A DNA stretch of 64,000 nucleotides from Axinella damicornis (lineage: Eukaryota; Porifera; Demospongiae; Axinellida; Axinellidae): contig OZ007513.1 of NCBI GenBank assembly GCA_963931865.1, forward strand, positions 558,001-622,000, given 5' to 3'. The translations under genes and the position numbers were made by a program. Shown in pieces: positions 25,101 to 33,520 of the stretch. The notes beneath the pieces are model-generated. The model saw nothing but the letters and a program-made list of their open reading frames with translations. It did no database searches and had not been told where the DNA came from. Within the stretch, counting starts at the first letter, position 1; every line of letters starts with the position of its first letter.

Positions 25101-28100
25101 TAACCCCCCACAAGCCCAGCAATCGGAGGTCAAAGATGGATGTCAGCTGGATTTTCGCCCAGCATTTCCCTAAACTTGGGCCAGATCTGACTGATGGCAC
25201 ACCTTACACCACCAATTTGCAGGTTTTCTTGAGGCCCTGGGTGGGGTCTATGAATATCATTAGAATCAAAAAATTCTCGGGTCAATGAATCTCATTAAAA
25301 TCAACAAACGCCCACGACAGGCCGAAGGGGGGGCTGCCGCCCCCCCTTCGAAACCCCCCCGCTTGTACGTTTAGTGGGGGAGGCGCGCCGAAATCTGACC
25401 AAATTTTTGAGTTTGTGCCTTAAAGTCGTCCCTAGGCCCTCTGAAGACTTTTTGGTCTCTTTTTGGACTGGCGAGAAGCCCTACAAGTGCATAGGGTCTA
25501 AATGACGCCTAGACGTCAATGGGGCTTAAAGGGTTAACTGAACGTCTCTAGTAGTGTACAGTTGCTGTGTATGCAATGTACTGTTTACCACTTCAATTAG
25601 ACTAGTTGTAATGTAACAATTGAGTTATTTGGTTAAGTTCAAAGAGTGATTAGCACTAGACTTCAGACTAATAACCATATTCATGAGGTCACTAAATCAT
25701 TAGTTAGAGACCTGTGGGTAGGTCTCTAACCCAGTTAGAGACCTGATGGTGGTTCCTACACTATACTAGGGGCAAAAAAATTTTCCCCAAAAATTCTAGG
25801 GGATTTAGTGATGGCCTGTCACATTCCATGCACCTCACGAAAAACCTAAGAAACAAGAGGAAATGCCATTAACCAGCCTCAGTCCCATCCCATTTATTTT
25901 TTAAAATGTAGAATTTAGGGATGGGATGGGACTGAGGCTGGTTAATGGCATTTCCTCTTGTTTCTTAGGTTTTTCGTGAGGTGCATGGAATGTGACAGGC
26001 CATCACTAAATCCCCTAGAATTTTGGGGGGGAAATTTTTTGCCCCTAGTTTGTGCACTTTTTTGAGCGCATGAAATGCGTAGCTTATTAGTCATGGTATG
26101 TGCAACATCACCATACGGGACAGGCATTGGGTACAGGGGTACTGGATGTAGCTATGCCCTAATGTCAGATTTTAAGGTGTTGTTACATGTACCTAATCAC
26201 CATGTCAGCAAAGGAAAGCTATGACAGTCTCTCATGATGGCAGTGATGGATGTGGACCTTCTGCTGAACATTGAGCAGGCTTAATTTGTTGCTTCCATTA
26301 ATAATATTGTTGTACGCATGTTGCTCTTGTCATCAGCTAGCTACAAGTCTTTGGGAGGTGGTGGGCATTCACCCTTCATCAGATCAGAGAGCTTGATGGC
26401 AGTCATACTTATAGGTCACGTACATGCAATGGCTCCATATAATAGTTTAAAACTCCAGCCTCACTCACAGTTCTGGTCAGTATTGGTACAAGTACAAAGT
26501 TTTGTTCTGCACTGTAGCTACATATGTACGTCATGAAAAAGAAAGCCACGCCCCCATGATGGCACAGCCTAGCCACGATAGATCTTGACAAGAACAGGTG
26601 GGTAGAAATTCCTCTCAGCGGTAGTGAGCCACCAGATGACGGATTGACAAGGATTCAGTAAGTGTCTCAAACGCAGCTATCACAAGCAAAAAGAACACAA
26701 CATGCGCTTGCATTTGAAATGCGCATGCGCAATTGGCAGAACGCGTGACCTAGTACCTCTGGCTGCCTCAAAATGGCGTCGTGCTACAATTTCGTCGAAT
26801 GGTAGCTAACCAAAACTGCTGTTCTTGCCAGTTTGCAGACATACTGACGCAAGGACTCTACTGCGGAGAAAGCGGTGTTGTTCTGTGCTTAAATGAGCTC
26901 AAGGACTCCTTCCGTTGGTGAGCTATGCTTGACTATGAGAAAGAAGAAGAAAGAAGAAAGAAGAAAGAAGATGACGAAATCGGAATTTACAGCGACTTGT
27001 CTCTCGACTCCTGCGTACTCTCAGGTACGTTTAAGAGTGTTTTTGTGAACTGCTAGGCAGTGTCATTCTGTCTGCATGCTTGGTTTGGGCCTTTGTAGCT
27101 TCTTTTGCCGTTTTCCTGCTAGTGCATCAGTATGGTAAATTCGAAATTCCTTGGCCATCCCTAAATAGAGAACGCTATCGCGTTCTCTGATAGGATACTC
27201 ATTAAGGCTACACACATCAAAGCTTGAATATTCAAAAATTTTCTAAGGCAAGATACTGCCATGGCTTCTTACTTTAGCACTTCCTTTTCAAACCCATACT
27301 GATAGTGAATCAGTAGTCTCTCACCTGAGTGTCTTCCTGCAATGGTCATGGCAAGTGCACAGTTGTTCCCAGCTACTGGGCGTGCCACCACTTTCACCAC
27401 CGTTCTCCATGTCGGCTCACCAAACAGCTCTACATCATAGTTCTTCCTCAGCCAGCATGTTAGCACGCCCGACAAACACTCTTCACAATCACCGTGGTTA
27501 TCAGTTTGAATCTGATCCAGACGTCCAGAGTCAATTCGGAACCCTCTGCCAATGGCCTTCCATCTTGCAACGAGTGGTATCATTTCTTCTAGCACATCCA
27601 AGAGATCCTTTTCCCCTGATGGAAGATAACGTTGGAAGGTAATGTTAGAGTAAACTTAGAAGACAATTTTCGTTGACTAACCTAATGGACAATCATCCAC
27701 AGCAAGGAGTGCCTTGTCCACCTGATCCGATCCTGCACAGAGAATAAGAAAGTCGTTGCATGTAGGAATAAGTATTCATTGGGCACAATTCACTGGAATT
27801 TGCATAATTATGTGTACAAAACAACAGTCAAGTTGTGTACCTTCCTTGTCTGTGGGCCCAGGGTTTCTCTCAACGTCTCCTGCCATCAGAAGTAGAGACA
27901 GCACCACCAAACACACTCCGAGCAGCAAGCACACCCCACTGCGCACTCCCGCCATCCCTCTGGCCTCTGTGCTCGGGACAGATTCACCCCTCAATTTGGG
28001 ACAGCGCACCTTGCCACACGCACCGCTCCCCTTTGGACAGCCTCCCCACCTGCGGAACGCATACTCCAGTATCAGCGACAGGGAGACGAACGCCATGCAG

Positions 28101-28252
28101 CCTTGGAGCACTAGAGGGGTGCTATTCACGACCTCCCCGACCCCCCATCTGGCCGCCCTCCACTGGACAGGGAGCGGGCGGCAGGCGTACCGACCATGGC
28201 GGTAGTAGTTGAGCCCAATTCGAGCTCGCCATGTAGCAAGATCGATCCCCAT
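19188..28252 (-). CDS. Death-domain protein with N-terminal membrane segments and 2A-like motif, copy A
   Basis: Seven exons join in phase for 680 residues: 27841-28252, 27682-27732, 27325-27615, 21770-21895, 20315-21291, 20041-20074 and 19188-19339. Exon 1 encodes 137 residues with hydrophobic stretches at about 51-66 and 106-124, then GDVERNPGP at 125-133, which fits the 2A ribosome-skipping consensus D(V/I)ExNPGP. Exons 2-3 encode a Death domain (WKAIGRGFRI, CLSGVLTCWLRKNY, EPTWRTVVKVV, NNCALAMTIAGRH). Exon 5 encodes a 325-residue module (CGCGKCTFYSYLESGC, SFFNYHVIEHIVSKLGT, RVEEGCFRVMFQVPSFVQQ) that I associate with sponge Death-domain proteins; its function is not known to me. Inferred: skipping at G132/P133 would free a cytosolic Death-domain protein from a membrane-anchored leader. 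Exons 6-7 are short and acidic. The terminal exon is least sure. The 5.4-kb intron 3 is full of transposons. Confidence 0.78.
20141..20201. mobile_element. 61-bp palindromic element, GAGTGCATGATGACATCATC type
   Basis: A nearly perfect inverted repeat whose ends read GAGTGCATGATGACATCATC and GATGATGTCATCATGCACTC. Related copies lie near 6787-6847, 42643-42690 and 48888-48925. The homologous intron in copy B lacks it. It carries TGACATCA-like (CRE/AP-1-like) half sites, probably by chance. Confidence 0.55.
22152..23721. mobile_element. 1570-bp TAGCCTCGTTCCCAG-type element with nested insertion
   Basis: The ends are long inverted repeats (about 67 bp) beginning TAGCCTCGTTCCCAGGCCGT. Perfect 9-bp duplications TGAGCTACT flank it at 22143-22151 and 23722-23730. 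Copy B has the unoccupied site near 42434-42441 (CTGAGCTACA). No transposase reading frame is seen, so it is non-autonomous. A second, TA-flanked element sits inside it at 22757-23310. Confidence 0.85.
22757..23310. mobile_element. TA-flanked inverted-repeat element, CCGTAGATC type (nested)
   Basis: The left end CCGTAGATCGGGAAATTTTC and right end GAAAATTTCCGGATCTACGG are inverted copies, each bordered by TA (22755-22756 and 23311-23312). A TA target duplication is typical of the Tc1/mariner/IS630 group, but no transposase is present. The interior holds further TTTTCG-type subrepeats. Confidence 0.7.
23903..24083. mobile_element. Palindromic MITE, GTTAGAGCATG type
   Basis: An inverted repeat of about 180 bp with ends GTTAGAGCATGT and ACATGCTCTAAC. 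The arms share TTTCTTAGCTGTATAGTAA and a central CACTAAATGACC/GGTCATTTAGTG. No coding capacity. Confidence 0.6.
24097..24815 (+). pseudogene. Crypton-like tyrosine recombinase remnant (DUF3504 type)
   Basis: The C-terminal part (24603-24815) reads NHSLRVTSATRLF, DEQLIMTRTGH and GVRAYKRTSDKL. This resembles the C-terminal catalytic block of Crypton/DUF3504 tyrosine recombinases, with the HxxR box (HSLR), the downstream H and the Y nucleophile. The first part (24097-24694) is in another frame and lacks the central catalytic region. The simplest reading is an internally deleted, frameshifted element. Cryptons have no terminal inverted repeats, so its ends cannot be defined here. Confidence 0.65.
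24933..25533. mobile_element. TTAA-flanked non-autonomous element (piggyBac-like)
   Basis: Left end TTAA-CCCTTTAA and right end TTAAAGGG-TTAA form short inverted repeats immediately inside TTAA duplications (24929-24932 and 25534-25537). TTAA target and CCC/GGG termini are the pattern of piggyBac-derived short elements. No transposase frame is visible. Confidence 0.6.
25766..26048. repeat. 283-bp imperfect palindrome
   Basis: The arms, about 125 bp each, begin CTAGGGGCAAAAAAATTTTC and end with its reverse complement, around a short AT-rich centre near 25905. An RNA copy would fold into a long hairpin. The arms are nearly identical, so it is young or maintained. It is probably a foldback-type transposon. 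Confidence 0.7.
26925..27024 (+). CDS. Possible short first coding exon downstream of a promoter-like segment
   Basis: An ATG at 26925 opens a frame rich in Lys/Glu (MLDYEKEEERRKKKEDDE, then IYSDLSLDSC) that ends at a good GTACGT donor. About 140-200 bp upstream are a TGCGCATGCGC palindrome (NRF1-like, near 26721-26731) and AAAATGGCG (YY1-like, near 26771-26779), both common in animal promoters. No downstream exon was identified. It may be a 5' exon left by a mobile element rather than a host gene. Confidence 0.25.
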
Positions 28253-28475
28253 ATTTCACTTTCTGCAGTGTTCTGTCGACTTTCCACGTAATTAGTCTCG
28301 TGCCCAGACCCCAACCGGGTACCCCGGCCCGCCCGGCGCCCCCTCGTACTACACGTTTCCGGCTGGTAATTGCCCCACGTAGGCGCACGTGCACTGCACG
28401 TTACATAAAATAAGGGGTGGGGCTAGGCACGTCCCACTAAGCAAGGCCCCGCGATTCTGCTAACCTGCGCCCATC
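28253..28475. promoter_or_regulatory. Divergent spacer, Death-domain gene A / RSPH14 fragment
   Basis: It corresponds to the 129-bp bidirectional spacer of copy B but is longer. It contains a TAGTCTCGTGCCCAGACC sequence, the usual left end of the 9-bp-TSD element family, at about 28293. Promoter activity for the Death-domain gene is inferred. Confidence 0.4.
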
Positions 28476-29605
28476 TACGACCCCAGCAAGTCCACGCTCG
28501 CCTAGTCTCGTTCCCAGACGATTTTTCGCACGCGGAATGTAAAGTCTGGCCTGCGAGACTAACGCTCGCCTACTGCACAGAGCCATTCCAAAACTCGTAA
28601 GCTTTATCTATGGTTCTCAATTTAGTTGTGTACAGTTTAACAACTGCACCCAGAGGCTAAATTCAACCACTCCGCCAGTACTACTGTATACATGGTTCCT
28701 CATGGAGGGGAGAGCTCTCTCTTCCCCCTCTGCGCCGGGAACCAGGCTTATACAGTAACACATCCATACACACAAACAGAACAGGGAGCTACGATGATCC
28801 CTCAGTTCGCCGGCAGGCACTGTTGCTCCTCGCTGATGTCCTGCACAAGAGGGAGAACCTAGCCTCCGCACTGAGAGAAGGTGAGCCCCTTCATGGCGAT
28901 GCCAGACCAAGCATGAAAGCAGGAGGGTCTATAACCTGTAGTCCTCATCTAACACTTCCAGTACCTTCTTGTTGTTAGAAACTAGTCAGTGCTGCAAGAA
29001 CGTCCCGGGGACGAGCCGTCCCCAGGACGAGCTGTACCAGGTATTTATGTCCTGCTAATAGAGATGCAAGAATATGGTATTACATAGTATTGTGTATTGC
29101 TCAACTGTATATTGCAATATTGTAATACTGACATCATTGATAGTATTGTGTATTGCTCAACTGTGTAATGCAATGTATTGCAATACTGATAGCATGTACA
29201 CAGTTTCAGGCCTATGTACAAAACAAAGTTGCAGCACTATGACAGTACAGCAGTATACCCTGGCAGGTATTGCATTTTGCAATATCTCAAATCATACCGA
29301 GAATGCCCTCCACTCCGCTATTCCTCCAGAACCACCACAGTGTTATGTAACTTTGTGCGTGAATATATTTACACACGCAGTGCCCTCTCAGGCTCTGGTT
29401 CAAACAACAGGAAGTACAATGTAGGTGGTAGCAATTGCCTATTCTGCAATCTGATTGGACTGCAAGAGTATTGCAGTATCTTCCCTTGTAGTTGGCCATG
29501 GGCCCCTCCCACCTCCAGGATAGCCACCGTACAGGTGGCTACGATACATTGTGATACTGATATTGTGGACCTTATGACACTGCAGGGTCGGATGAGGGTG
29601 CAGTC
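28476..29605 (+). pseudogene. RSPH14 5' fragment (truncated, frameshifted)
   Basis: Homologous to exons 1 and 2 of the intact gene at 44115. The start codon and first codons are missing. A 59-bp transposon (28503-28561, 9-bp duplications ACGCTCGCC) sits inside exon 1. Exon 2 (about 28772-28880) has a net 5-nt loss, giving an early TGA. A faint trace of exon 3 may lie at 29575-29605. The remaining exons are absent because the duplication ends here. It cannot encode a radial-spoke protein. Confidence 0.75.
28503..28561. mobile_element. 59-bp TAGTCTCG element inside RSPH14 fragment exon 1
   Basis: Ends TAGTCTCG and CGAGACTA are bordered by perfect ACGCTCGCC duplications (28494-28502 and 28562-28570). 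Exon 1 of the intact gene (CACGCTCGCCTACGG near 44170) gives the empty site, so element length and 9-bp duplication are directly readable. Confidence 0.85.
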
Positions 29606-30080
29606 CATTCCGTATTCCTGTGTTCCGGCTGACACTCCAATTGTGTTTATTGGGATGACTGTAGCTTTCTTGTGTGGTATCAGCTCAGTATTCCCAGTCA
29701 GCCCCTGGATGTTCGGTGTGGGGCTTGCTATGAGCGGATGTGACCTTATGTTTGCGAATTGCATCATCACCAAGCAACAATATTGGTTTGAGGCTTCTTC
29801 TCATGCTTGCATGCTAAAGGTGGCCACACCTAGTTACGGTAATTCAGTGAACACACCAAGACTGACATTATTTAATTGGAGGGTTCTCCTCTCCTATTAG
29901 TCATTATAGTTCTGTTCATTATTTGATTGGACAGTTCTCCTCTCCTATTAGTCATTATAGTTCTGTTAATTATTTATTGGACGGTTCTCCTCTCCTATTA
30001 GTCATTACAGTTCTGCTCATTATTGATTGGAGGGTTCTCCTCTCCTATTAGTCATTACAGTTCTGCTCATTCATCTGCAG
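28900..30080. other. Junction region between duplication copies
   Basis: No intact gene. AT-rich GTATTGTGTATTGCTCAACTG-type repeats lie at 29080-29200. A CTCTCCTATTAGTCATTA repeat of about 50 bp (four copies) spans about 29885-30070, directly before the truncated RhoGEF exon. The breakpoint lies between about 29605 and 30070. Confidence 0.5.
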
Positions 30081-30371
30081 GAGTGAGACGCAGGCATGGG
30101 ACTTGCAGTCTCTGCTGATAAAACCGGTTCAGTGTGTTCTCAAGTACCCTCTCCTTCTGGACAAACTGGTAGCATCAACATCATTGAAACATCCCGACCA
30201 CACGGCCATGGACAACGCCAGGGATGCCATCAGCCAGGTGGCACAGGACATCAATGAGATCAAGAGGAGGAAAGACCTTGGTGAGGAGGTGTAGTCTAAA
30301 TGGACTGCCACTGTTGTATGTAATTTCAGTCATTAATATACAGGGTCTCATAAGTCTTGTAATACTGGTTG

Positions 30372-30505
30372 GCCTCCGTCCTCCCTCCCTCCCTCCCTCC
30401 CTCCCTCCCTCCCTCCCTCCATCCCTCCCTCCCTCCATCCCTCCCTCCCTCCCTCCCTCCCTCCCTCCCTCCGTCCCTTTCCTCCCTCCCTCCCTCTCTC
30501 TTATA
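30372..30505 (+). repeat. CCCT array before exon 8 of the RhoGEF fragment
   Basis: Uniform CCCT repeat, homologous in position to 12785-13076. Confidence 0.9.
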
Positions 30506-32086
30506 GTTGAGTGATACACAGGCACAACTCGAGATGAGAGAAAAATCACCGTCTCCATGCACTCCATGCAGAAGAAACTTCGCAGGCTGCAGCAGACACT
30601 AACACAACTCACGGGGATAAGAGAAAAAGTGAGACATACACTGTTCAAGAGATTGTCACTCCAGTAAGCACTGTACTAACATGCAGGGTCAAAGGTGAAA
30701 ATGAAACACCCAATCCCCTCCCCTTCCACAGACAGTTGACCCTAAATTTGATGAGGTGGAGCAGCGTGTCTTGTCCCTGGAGGGGTTGATACGGACACTG
30801 GTCCGAGATATCCAGAGCTGGCAGGAGGAGATGCAGGTTTGTGCACCCTCAGTAATCAGTCAGTAATCTACCACAAGTCAAGTGTTATTCTTCAGTGCAC
30901 CTCAGTAAACTATACTGGTGTGTGTTTGTTTCCAGAGGGTATCGGACAGCCGTGAGACCCTCGGTGATGGGATGGTTCTGTACTGCACTGAGGTGCATGC
31001 ACTGTCTGACTTCCAGCACCTGCTGAGTGGGCTGGACGAGACTGTCAGATCACACGTGAGTGCACATGTATCTGTAATGCATTGAGCTGGAGTGAAGGAG
31101 AATGAAATATGTATAGAAATGGCCCCGACATTCAGAATGTTTTCCAACATGAATTTGTGGTGTGGCTTCGCCAGAAATCAGAAGGCTTATTCTGAGAATC
31201 AGGAAGTGTCTTCCAAACAAGCAGAAAGCTTCTTGCAAAGAGCGCTGGTGTTTGTACGTATAATGTTTCTGAAAAATGGCGGAGTTTCACTGATGGATCT
31301 TCCAGACCTCTGTTTGTAATGTAAATGCAGCACAGTGATGGAAATGGTTCCGCAAACGTTTAGAAATGCGTACCGTAAAGTGAGTGTCAATGCCAAGAGA
31401 AGACAAATAGATATGATGATCACTACTCCAACCTCCCCATGCAGGGCCAGTTTGTGAAGGAGTGTGTCATGACTCCCCTGGAGAGCCTCCTCGCACTGTT
31501 CCAAGACCCGCTACACCTGATGCACAAACGCAGAGACAAACTGCTGGACTACGACCACATGCAGTACGCACTAGAGCACGCAGAAGAACCGGAGAAGATA
31601 AAACAGCTGCGGGAAGATTGCTTACTAGCTAGGAGAAACTATGAGGCACTTAATGCCCAGTTATTAGAGGATCTTCCCCATTTCTTGCAGCTGTCATTAA
31701 AACTGGTACAACATGCTCTGACGGTGTTGGTACATGCGCAGTACACCTTCCACTCCGCTGTTTGTGACATTTTAGAACCTCTTTCAGGAGGTATTCAACA
31801 GTCTTCTGATATCCAGCAGCAGCACGCAAGAGAAGTCGGTGCCATCTCACAGAAGCTCGTCCAGCTGTCATTAGTTCCTGCCTCCCTGGCTATTAACTTT
31901 ACCAGTGCCACTCCTGTGAGGCACAAGCGTCCCTCGGACGGGTCTCCAAGCTTCCCAGTGTCTCCTCCCCTTCATCAATTGACTCAGGAACATCAGGAAG
32001 AAGAGGAGGAAGCAGAAGTGAGTTGAAACAGAGTGGTGTCACAAGAGCAACATTGAAGCTGAATTCTCACCCACATGCACGCACAC

Positions 32087-32138
32087 ACGTGTACACACAC
32101 ACACACGCACACACGCACACATGCACACGCACACACAC

Positions 32139-32186
<48 letters not shown>
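32087..32186 (+). repeat. CA dinucleotide repeat before the last exon of the RhoGEF fragment
   Basis: About 100 bp of CA/CACG. The intact gene has about 40 bp at 14668-14705. Confidence 0.85.
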
Positions 32187-32188
<2 letters not shown>

Positions 32189-32395
32189 GAGCCCCCAATA
32201 GGCACACAACTGGAGGTGCTGTACGAGTTTGAAGCCCAGGACAGAGCGGAGCTCAGTGTGGGTGCGGGCCAGGTGGTGACTCTGCTGTGTGCCCATGACA
32301 GAATAGGCTGCAGAGAGTGGTGGCTGGTTCAGATCAGGGACTCCAAGAAGGGCTATGTGCCAGCAACCTACCTGGCCGAGTGCAACCCAGAAAAC

Positions 32396-32940
32396 AGATA
32401 GCAGGGACATCCCCATCGTTACTGTAATGTGTTGTTGATCAGATAGCAGGGACATCCCCATCGTTACTGTATTGTGGTGTTGATCAGATAGCAGGGACAT
32501 CCCCATCGTTACTGTACATGTAATGTGTTGTTGATCAAATAGCAGGGACATCCCCATCGTTACTGTATTGTGGTGTTGATCAGATAGCAGGGACATCCCC
32601 ATCGTTACTGTAATGTGTTGTTGATCAGATAGCAGGGACATCCCCATCGTTACTGTATTGTGGTGTTGATCAGATAGCAGGGACATCCCCATCGTTACTG
32701 TATGTGTTGTTGATCAGATAGCAGGGACATCCCCATCATTACTGTAATTTGGTGTTGATCAGATAGCAGGGACATCCCCATCATTACTGTAATGTGTTGT
32801 TGATCAGATAGCAGGGACATCCCCATCATTACTGTAATTTGGTGTTGATCAGATAGCAGGGACATCCCCATCATTACTGTAATGTGTTGTTGATCAGATA
32901 GCAGGGACATCCCCATCATTACTGTAATGTGTTGTCGATT
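32396..32940 (+). repeat. Minisatellite of about 45 bp x 12 spanning the RhoGEF-fragment stop codon and 3' UTR
   Basis: The unit contains GATAGCAGGGACATCCCCAT and starts at the stop codon itself. The intact gene at 14915 has only one unit. The expansion therefore happened in the decayed copy after duplication. Confidence 0.85.
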
Positions 32941-33520
32941 GTTTGTCTGTGTTCTCTCTGAGTCCAGCAGCATGATTTGTATGAACATGAGAGGTGGAAG
33001 AATGGGAATTAAGGGATCAACAAATTCAATATATTGATCTCTACAATCATGGTGGCCATGTTCCCATGCATGCATGCAGACCACCTCGATCTGGATGTAC
33101 TCAGGCAAATGACGAAGACTGCATGGAGGCAGTGAAGGCCAACAAATGTGGCTACTGCTTAGGGCATAATGTATACAAACATACAACATGATAATAATAA
33201 GTTGTGGATCAGCTACAAAAGGTGATGATTGAGTCTTCATGTGAACAGTACAGTGTTGTGTAAAGGATACTCTGATCATGACAGCTCATGGCTGCACACT
33301 AAGTACTGGTATAAGAACAATGATGGGATCACTGCAGTCTGCAGGTCTACAAGAATAAACAATGACACAAATTGAGTACAAACACGAAATTCAATAACGA
33401 TGAGAGATACAAAACTGCTGGTATATAATTACTGAACCTACACAATCAGTGCAAGATAGTACTGTGTATGGATACACTACACACAGTCAGCTGTGGACGT
33501 ATGTATGCACTTACAGTACG
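32941..33520. other. Convergent intergenic region, RhoGEF fragment / ankyrin B
   Basis: Homologous to 14950-15682 but shortened. No coding sequence of its own is visible. Confidence 0.5.

Larger units (their letters stand above)
21896..27324. other. Intron 3 of Death-domain gene A, expanded by transposons
   Basis: The homologous intron in copy B (41793-42723) is only about 930 bp. The extra 4.5 kb consists of a 1570-bp inverted-repeat element with a nested TA-flanked element, an inverted-repeat element at 23903-24083, a Crypton-like recombinase remnant, a TTAA-flanked element, a 283-bp palindrome and a promoter-like segment with a possible short exon. Confidence 0.7.
12546..29605 (+). repeat. 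Segmental duplication, copy A
   Basis: This block and 30081 to about 44740 contain the same ordered content: RhoGEF exons 7-12 (+), ankyrin gene (-), Death-domain/2A gene (-) and the RSPH14 5' exons (+). Exon lengths match exactly for most exons (for example 200, 122, 105, 120 and 213 nt in the RhoGEF; 412, 51, 291, 977 and 34 nt in the Death-domain gene). The left edge lies near the RhoGEF exon 7 acceptor. The right edge lies after RSPH14 exon 2, with a weak remnant of exon 3 near 29575-29605. Exact breakpoints cannot be placed by eye. Confidence 0.85.
30081..32401 (+). pseudogene. RhoGEF (DNMBP-like) 3' fragment, exons 7-12
   Basis: The exons correspond one to one with the intact gene: 30081-30280, 30507-30628, 30732-30836, 30936-31055, 31445-32017 and 32189-32401. 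Exons 1-6, with both N-terminal SH3 domains and the first half of the DH domain, are missing. Exon 8 has a TGA at 30512-30514 where the intact gene has CGG. The DH signature PVQRV is PVQCV (TGT at 30133-30135). Both changes are the CpG-to-TpG type. Exons 11-12 (BAR end and SH3) are almost identical to the intact gene and remain open. A transcript could start only from sequence near the RSPH14 fragment upstream. Confidence 0.85.
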
